Shown in pieces: positions 59,831 through 64,000 of a stretch of DNA of 64,000 bases. Position numbers and translations under genes: made by a program. The notes under the pieces are model-generated. The model worked only from the letters and a program-made list of their open reading frames with translations. It did no database searches and had not been told where the DNA came from. Where the stretch lies: contig SLUK01000010.1 in the NCBI GenBank assembly GCA_004340125.1, positions 62,001 to 126,000 of the forward strand. Direction: 5' to 3'. Each line of letters opens with the position of its first letter. The stretch's first letter is position 1. Source of the DNA: Harryflintia acetispora. GTDB lineage: Bacteria > Bacillota > Clostridia > Oscillospirales > Ruminococcaceae.

Positions 59831-60981
59831 AAAACCGTACGAAAATGATCGTCGCCATCTGCGGGGCGATCCTCCTGTTGGGCGTGCTGCTTTCGGTGTC
59901 CACCCACCTTCACCGCAACCGCAGCGCCGGGGCCGCTCCGGCCGCCTCACAAAGGCTGGACACCACGACAAGGCACGAGGAAACCGTCGAGCTGGACGCC
60001 GTTCAAAACATCGACATCGACATTGAGAACGCGGACATCGAATTCGTCGCGTCGGATCATTTCGCGCTCTACCACTGCTACTATGGGAATTACTACGAGT
60101 TTTATTATGAGCAGCAGGGGGATACCCTGCGCGTCTGGGATAAGGCGAACCAGCAGGTGCAGATCAGGACCAGCGGCTTCAACTTCTTCGGGATTACCTT
60201 TAACAGCGAATCGGGCATCTTTTTCGACGGGGAGACCAAGCCCAACCAAGTGAAGCTCTACTATCCGGAGGACACGAGATTCGATTCGGTCGTGATGGAG
60301 GCCTCCTATGGGGATGTGAAAATCCCGTCCCTGGGCGCGTCCAGCGCCGAGCTGCGGCTGAGCAGCGGGGACGGCAGCTTCCGGGAAATCTATGCCGACA
60401 GCCTGCGGATCGTCAACAGCTATGGCGACGTCTCCTTCCTGAACAGCCGGCCCTTCGAGGCGCAGGAAGCCGTCTTCGATTTGAGCAGCGGGGATTTGAA
60501 GGTGGAAAACCTCAGCGCCGGGGAGTTCTCTGTGAACGACAGCTACGGCGACGTCAAGCTCAAAAAGCTCGGGTGCACCGACCTGAAGGTGCAGATGAGC
60601 AGCGGGGACCTCCGGCTCGACGAGCTCAAGGCCGACACCGCCAGCCTCTCCAACAGCTATGGCGAGGTGTACGGCAGCGACGTGACAATCAGCACCTCCC
60701 TGTCGGTGGACGCCTCGAGCGGGGATGTGGAGCTGTCCGGCTCGCTGCCGGGCAGGAGCAAAATCCACGCCAGCTATGGGGACGTACGGCTGCGCCTCGC
60801 GCAAAAGCGCGGGGAGACCGGCTACGACCTTCTCACCAGCTACGGGAGCATTTCGGTGGACGGCGAACGCCAGAAGGACGACGAGGGCGAGGACAGCTCC
60901 CACGTTTCGGGCTCCGGGGGGCCCGCCGCGATCGAGGTTTCCTGCAGCTCGGGCGACGTCGAGCTGGACTTTCGGCAATAA
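59827..60981 (+). CDS. DUF4097 beta-strand-repeat membrane protein
   Basis: A 384-residue protein with an N-terminal membrane helix (about 8-26) and a long extracytoplasmic beta-solenoid-like region. From about residue 155, the turns alternate regularly between SYGDV and SSGD (for example SYGDVSF, LSSGDLKV, SYGDVKL, MSSGDLRL, SYGEVYG, SSGDVEL) every 18-22 residues. It is translationally coupled to the preceding membrane protein. A surface adhesin-like or stress-sensing role is inferred from the family; nothing more specific is visible. Confidence 0.85.
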   Translation: MKNRTKMIVAICGAILLLGVLLSVSTHLHRNRSAGAAPAASQRLDTTTRHEETVELDAVQNIDIDIENADIEFVASDHFALYHCYYGNYYEFYYEQQGDTLRVWDKANQQVQIRTSGFNFFGITFNSESGIFFDGETKPNQVKLYYPEDTRFDSVVMEASYGDVKIPSLGASSAELRLSSGDGSFREIYADSLRIVNSYGDVSFLNSRPFEAQEAVFDLSSGDLKVENLSAGEFSVNDSYGDVKLKKLGCTDLKVQMSSGDLRLDELKADTASLSNSYGEVYGSDVTISTSLSVDASSGDVELSGSLPGRSKIHASYGDVRLRLAQKRGETGYDLLTSYGSISVDGERQKDDEGEDSSHVSGSGGPAAIEVSCSSGDVELDFRQ

Positions 60982-61251
60982 CGCGGATTGATCTCTTGAA
61001 AAGGGATTTAAACCTGGGATTCGCAAGGGCCCAATGGCGCCGACGGCGCCATATCCTTCCAGCGTGGAGGTTTGGAGGCGAAGCTCCCAAGGTCTTTTGC
61101 TTACAAAAAAAGGAGAAACTGCGCGCAGCGCGAGGGGGCACCCCGGGATGGGTTTCCCCCGTCTCTTCTTAAAAACCGAAGGGGATGCCGGGTTAAAATC
61201 TGGCATCCCTTTTGCCTGTCCCAAATGCCTTGCCGCGATTTGCACTTTTCC
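60982..61251. other. Gene-free stretch with short hairpins
   Basis: No supported gene. It contains TGGCGCC-type palindromes near 61034-61051 and a GGGATGCC/GGCATCCC pair (about 61181-61209). The phrase CCCAAGGTCTTTTGCTTAC followed by AAAAAAAGGAG recalls the start of the repeat at 54.2 kb, but similarity is too short to assign it to that family. Confidence 0.4.
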
Positions 61252-61280
61252 TTGACAAGGGCCCGTAAAACGGGGATAAT
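61252..61280 (+). promoter_or_regulatory. Promoter of the rsmD-coaD operon
   Basis: TTGACA (61252-61257), 17-base spacer and GATAAT (61275-61280), 37 bases upstream of the rsmD start. Confidence 0.75.
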
Positions 61281-61317
61281 AGCAGGTGTAAGTTTCATCC
61301 TGAGGGGAGAGAAATCC

Positions 61318-61863
61318 ATGAGAGTGATCACCGGACAAGCCAGGGGCAGAAGGCTGCTTTCCCCCGCTGGGATGGAGATCCGGCCCACCAGCGAGGTCGC
61401 CAAGGAGGCGATCTTCAGCATACTGCAGAACGAGCTGCCCGGCGCGCGGGTGCTCGACCTCTTCGCGGGGAGCGGGCAGCTCGGGATCGAGGCCCTTTCG
61501 CGCGGGGCGGGCTATTGCGTCTTTGTGGACGTGAGCCGCCAGGCCCAGCAGGTGGTGCGCGAAAACCTCCAAAAGACCGGGCTGCAGGAAAACGCCAGCG
61601 TCGCCGCAATGGATGCGGCGGCCTATTTGCGCGGCAGCCGCGAGCGCTTTGACATCGCATTGCTCGACCCCCCTTACCAGAAGGGGATTCTGGAGCAGGT
61701 GCTGCCGCTGTGCGCAGCGCTCATGCGGGAGAGCGGCGTGATCGTCTGCGAGACCGAGCGCCGCGAGGACCCGCCCGAGACGGCGGGCGATTTCACGCGT
61801 TACCGGGAATACCGCTACGGCAAGGCCAAGATCACCGTCTACCGCAAACGGGAGGAGGCATAA
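61318..61863 (+). CDS. rsmD: 16S rRNA (guanine966-N2)-methyltransferase
   Basis: A 181-residue SAM-dependent methyltransferase acting on G966 of 16S rRNA in the 30S subunit. Landmarks are the N-terminal MRVITGQARGRRLLSPAG, VLDLFAGSGQLGIEALSRGA (about 44-63) and the catalytic LLDPPYQKG (about 117-125). The start at 61318 follows GAGGGGAGAG. It is one base upstream of coaD, the usual neighbour of rsmD. Confidence 0.94.
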   Translation: MRVITGQARGRRLLSPAGMEIRPTSEVAKEAIFSILQNELPGARVLDLFAGSGQLGIEALSRGAGYCVFVDVSRQAQQVVRENLQKTGLQENASVAAMDAAAYLRGSRERFDIALLDPPYQKGILEQVLPLCAALMRESGVIVCETERREDPPETAGDFTRYREYRYGKAKITVYRKREEA

Positions 61864-61864
61864 C

Positions 61865-62377
61865 ATGTCCATCGCCGTCTGTCCGGGCAGCTTCGACCCG
61901 GTGACCATGGGGCATCTCGACATCATCAAGCGCGCGAGCGTCCTGTTCCAGGAGGTGATCGTGCTGGTGGTCATCAACCCCAAGAAAAACGCCAGCTTTA
62001 CAGTGCAGGAGCGTTGTGATATGATAAACAAGGCCACCGACTTCCTGCCCAACGTGAGGGTGGACAGTTACGATGGGCTGCTCGTGGACTATGTGCGCCG
62101 CGCCGGCGCCTCGGCCATCGTCAAGGGGCTGCGCGCGCTTTCGGATTTTGAATACGAATTCCAGATGGCGCTGACCAACAAAAAGCTGCTCCCCTATGCG
62201 GAGACCGTCTTTTTGACCACCAGCGCGGAAAATATGTATCTCAGCTCCAGCCTGGTCAAGCAGGTCGCAGGGTTTGGCGGGGACATCACCGACTTTGTCC
62301 CATCCTGTGTGCTTGAAACGATCACCGGGCGGCTTTTGAAAGAAAAAAAGAGAACCGGCGAAACGGAGGAATCGTAA
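61865..62377 (+). CDS. coaD: Phosphopantetheine adenylyltransferase
   Basis: A 170-residue nucleotidyltransferase that makes dephospho-CoA from phosphopantetheine and ATP. The motif is PGSFDPVTMGHLDII (about 8-22, with the T/HxGH signature), VKGLRALSDFEYEFQM is at about 88-103, and the C-terminal signature is SSSLVKQVAGFGGD. Length is normal. It lies between rsmD and a coiled-coil gene. Confidence 0.96.
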   Translation: MSIAVCPGSFDPVTMGHLDIIKRASVLFQEVIVLVVINPKKNASFTVQERCDMINKATDFLPNVRVDSYDGLLVDYVRRAGASAIVKGLRALSDFEYEFQMALTNKKLLPYAETVFLTTSAENMYLSSSLVKQVAGFGGDITDFVPSCVLETITGRLLKEKKRTGETEES

Positions 62378-62378
62378 T

Positions 62379-62834
62379 ATGAACATCGAAGAAATTCTGG
62401 ATGTGCTCGACGAGGTGCTCGACCGCGCCTGGAACCTGCCGCTGACCGGCGGACGCTGCGTGGTGGATGCGGACAAGGTCCGGGACATGATCGACGAGGT
62501 ACGTCTGAACCTCCCCGGCGAGATCAAGCAGGCCAAGGCCATCGTGGCCGACCGCGCCGAGATCATTTCGGTCGCCAAACGGGAGGCCGAGGGGATTGTG
62601 CAGAAGGCCGAGGAGCACGCCAAGGCCATGATTTCCAAGGAGGAGATCGTCAAGCAGTCCCAGGCGCGCGCGGCCGAGATCATGCAGCAGGCCCAGATGA
62701 AGGCGCGGGAAATCCGCAGCGCGGCGCAGGACTACTCGGAGAACGTGCTGCGCCAGACCGAGGAGAGCCTCGCGCGCTCCTTGAGCGACGTCAAGGGGAC
62801 CCGCCAGGGATTGCGCAACGCCATTCGGAAATAA
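62379..62834 (+). CDS. Coiled-coil protein of the rsmD-coaD operon
   Basis: A 151-residue, almost wholly helical cytoplasmic protein. The N-terminus (IEEILDVLDEVLDRAWNLPL ... GGRCVVDADKVRDMIDEVR) is followed by an Ala/Glu/Lys/Gln-rich coiled coil (about 55-130) resembling the stalk of ATP synthase subunit b/H. Similar proteins are often called 'ATPase' in this gene order in Clostridia but lack ATPase motifs. It may be a DivIVA-like or cell-division-related protein; the function is unknown. Confidence 0.8.
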   Translation: MNIEEILDVLDEVLDRAWNLPLTGGRCVVDADKVRDMIDEVRLNLPGEIKQAKAIVADRAEIISVAKREAEGIVQKAEEHAKAMISKEEIVKQSQARAAEIMQQAQMKAREIRSAAQDYSENVLRQTEESLARSLSDVKGTRQGLRNAIRK

Positions 62835-62848
62835 AAAACAATAAGGAT

Positions 62849-62888
62849 AAGAACCCCCGGAGGTCCATATGGGCCGCCGGGGGTTCTT
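62849..62888. terminator. Hairpin terminator between convergent genes
   Basis: Stem AAGAACCCCCGG/CCGGGGGTTCTT between the coiled-coil gene and the GLUG-repeat gene. The T-run is weak on the plus strand and moderate on the minus strand. Confidence 0.75.
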
Positions 62889-62901
62889 GCATGGGATTCT
62901 T

Positions 62902-64000
62902 TTACGACTGGAACACTTTGAGAACCGGGGCGGCAACAGTCTTGCTGCCGCCCGACAGGGTGGGGACGGTGACGGTGCCCATCTCCCAGACGGACGGGTC
63001 GAACCCCGCCGGGAGGGAGGAAAAGGAGGAGATTTGCGTGCAGCCGGTGTTGACGCCGGAATCGTAGTTCATATCGTTGGCGGAGTTTGCAACCGCATAG
63101 GTCGGGCCACCGCTGCCGCTTGCCGACCAATAATTGTTGGAAGCGCCCAGCTGTCCCGGTCTGCACTCCGAACCCGAACCCGAGGAAACGTCTCCGGCGA
63201 CGCCGCCCACCATACGGCGGTTTGGCCCGAGAGATGCGGAACCGATAGAGTATTCGACAATGTTCCAGGTACGGCGCACAGTGGAGAGTTCGCGGGCGAT
63301 TCCGCAAAGCCCGCCGCTCCAACGCACGTTGACGGAGCCATCGGTGCATTGCAAACTGCCGGCAAAGTAGCTGTCCTCGATCAGGCAAGCCGTATTCGAT
63401 CCGATCAAGCCGCCGAGCACCGGCCAGCCGCTGGTGGCGGTGCTGCGCACCTGGGCCACGGCATAGCAGCTGATGAGGTTACTATTATTTGCGACGCCGC
63501 TAAAAGAGCCTACGGCTTCGGTCCCACTGATGACTCCGGTGGTTTCGATCCCCAGCCTTTGAATGGTCGCCTGGTTGATATAGCCGAACAGGCCGCCGTG
63601 ATTGTCTCCGCTGATGTTGAGCCCGGTGATCCTGTGCCCGCCTCCATTGTACGTTCCCATAAAGGGGGCCGATTGACTGCCGATCGGCGTCCAGTTGCCC
63701 GAGAGGGCAATGTCCCGGTCCTGGTAGATGTTCGCCGCGCTGTGCGCTCCCACATGCGCGAGCTGCTGCTGCGAGCCGACGTAGAAGGGATCCGCCGCAC
63801 TCCCGCTCCCCCGGTAGAACGCGCCCGCCGTCCCCGCCGCGCACCCGCAGGTCGGCTTGGTGGTGAAGGAGAATTCCCGCGCCGCCGCCGTGTCCGTCCC
63901 GATCCGGTCCGCCAGCGGGCGCGCTTCAATTTTCAGGGTGTAGCTCTGCGGCCCGGTGATGTCATAGGCCAGCGGCAGGTAAACGTCCTCCTGCGCCGCC
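62902..64000 (-). CDS. GLUG-repeat surface protein, paralogue of the 30.6-kb gene, 5' end outside the window
   Basis: The frame is open to the right edge, so the signal peptide and first part are missing. The visible N-terminal part (AAQEDVYLPLAYDITGPQ ... FYRGSGSAADPFYVGSQQQL) and the last 45 residues (SSLPAGFDPSVWEMGTVTVP) are nearly identical to the protein at 30603-31946, at DNA level too. The middle, with GLUG turns such as GGLIGSNTACLIEDSYFAGS, is clearly diverged. The two genes are inverted relative to each other. An ATG at 63753 is internal, not the start. Confidence 0.82.
   Translation of the reverse strand, partial: AAQEDVYLPLAYDITGPQSYTLKIEARPLADRIGTDTAAAREFSFTTKPTCGCAAGTAGAFYRGSGSAADPFYVGSQQQLAHVGAHSAANIYQDRDIALSGNWTPIGSQSAPFMGTYNGGGHRITGLNISGDNHGGLFGYINQATIQRLGIETTGVISGTEAVGSFSGVANNSNLISCYAVAQVRSTATSGWPVLGGLIGSNTACLIEDSYFAGSLQCTDGSVNVRWSGGLCGIARELSTVRRTWNIVEYSIGSASLGPNRRMVGGVAGDVSSGSGSECRPGQLGASNNYWSASGSGGPTYAVANSANDMNYDSGVNTGCTQISSFSSLPAGFDPSVWEMGTVTVPTLSGGSKTVAAPVLKVFQS

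Noticed and set aside
59947..62052. A long minus-strand open frame opposite the DUF4097, rsmD and coaD genes
   Set aside because: Low-complexity, no family match, and fully covered by genuine genes on the other strand.
1..64000. tRNA or rRNA genes
   Set aside because: I looked in the intergenic gaps for the TTCGAATCC-type T-arm and rRNA signatures and found none. A covariance search would be decisive.

Overview
The window is high-GC DNA from what looks like an anaerobic, endospore-forming Clostridia bacterium, probably of the gut Oscillospirales/Ruminococcaceae type. The basis is the complete spoIIAA-spoIIAB-sigF operon, a spoIIIE-tepA-ylzJ block, Gram-positive lipoproteins, strong GGAGG ribosome binding sites and many carbohydrate ABC transporters. 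Species assignment is inference. No rRNA, tRNA, CRISPR array, insertion sequence or replication origin was seen.

Layout. 1-3.1 kb: a 5'-truncated AlaX-type editing protein, an MscS channel and a D-2-hydroxyacid dehydrogenase. 3.2-7.2 kb: a tightly coupled MacB-like ABC export operon with an Asp-rich membrane-anchored partner. 7.2-8.5 kb: a small XRE regulator and an array of hairpin-rich repeats. 8.5-14.1 kb (minus strand): a CUT1 sugar-type importer with a ROK regulator and, unusually, an asparaginase. 14.3-23 kb (minus strand): housekeeping and sporulation genes (DUF3006, ComEC-like hydrolase, YgiQ, SpoIIIE, UppP, YlzJ, TepA, dCMP deaminase). 23-30 kb: rsmA, a Cys-rich pentapeptide protein, an XRE regulator, a LysM-G5-M23 peptidase, a lone integrase and a DUF4097 lipoprotein. 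30.4-31.9 kb: a small secreted protein and a GLUG-repeat surface protein.

32-37.9 kb: an alpha-galactoside-type locus (GH4 enzyme, binding protein, two permeases, divergent LacI regulator with visible operators). 38.2-42.5 kb: a third CUT1 system ending in a UroD-family methyltransferase. 42.5-48.1 kb: a corrinoid methyl-transfer cluster (DUF1638 protein, corrinoid protein, PocR-AraC regulator, RACo-type activator and a second, divergent UroD-family methyltransferase). 48.2-54.2 kb: acetyltransferase, NfeD plus SPFH protein, BofC-like protein and class A PBP. 54.2-55.2 kb: a second copy of the hairpin-rich repeat and a long promoter-driven leader before a small gene. 55.5-62.8 kb: the spoIIA operon, folC, a PadR/DUF1700-like/DUF4097 stress-type cassette, and rsmD-coaD-coiled-coil protein. 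The right edge holds a truncated paralogue of the GLUG protein in inverted orientation.

How it fits together. The three CUT1 importers carry no ATPase gene of their own and probably share one encoded elsewhere. The third importer runs directly into a methyltransferase gene and then faces a full corrinoid activation set, so uptake and demethylation of a methylated, perhaps methoxylated, compound is the most interesting working hypothesis. The other strong candidates for something undescribed are a family of structured repeats at about 7.7-8.5 kb and 54.2-54.7 kb, whose hairpins differ in sequence but keep their pairing, and the 33-kb-spaced inverted pair of mosaic GLUG surface-protein genes.
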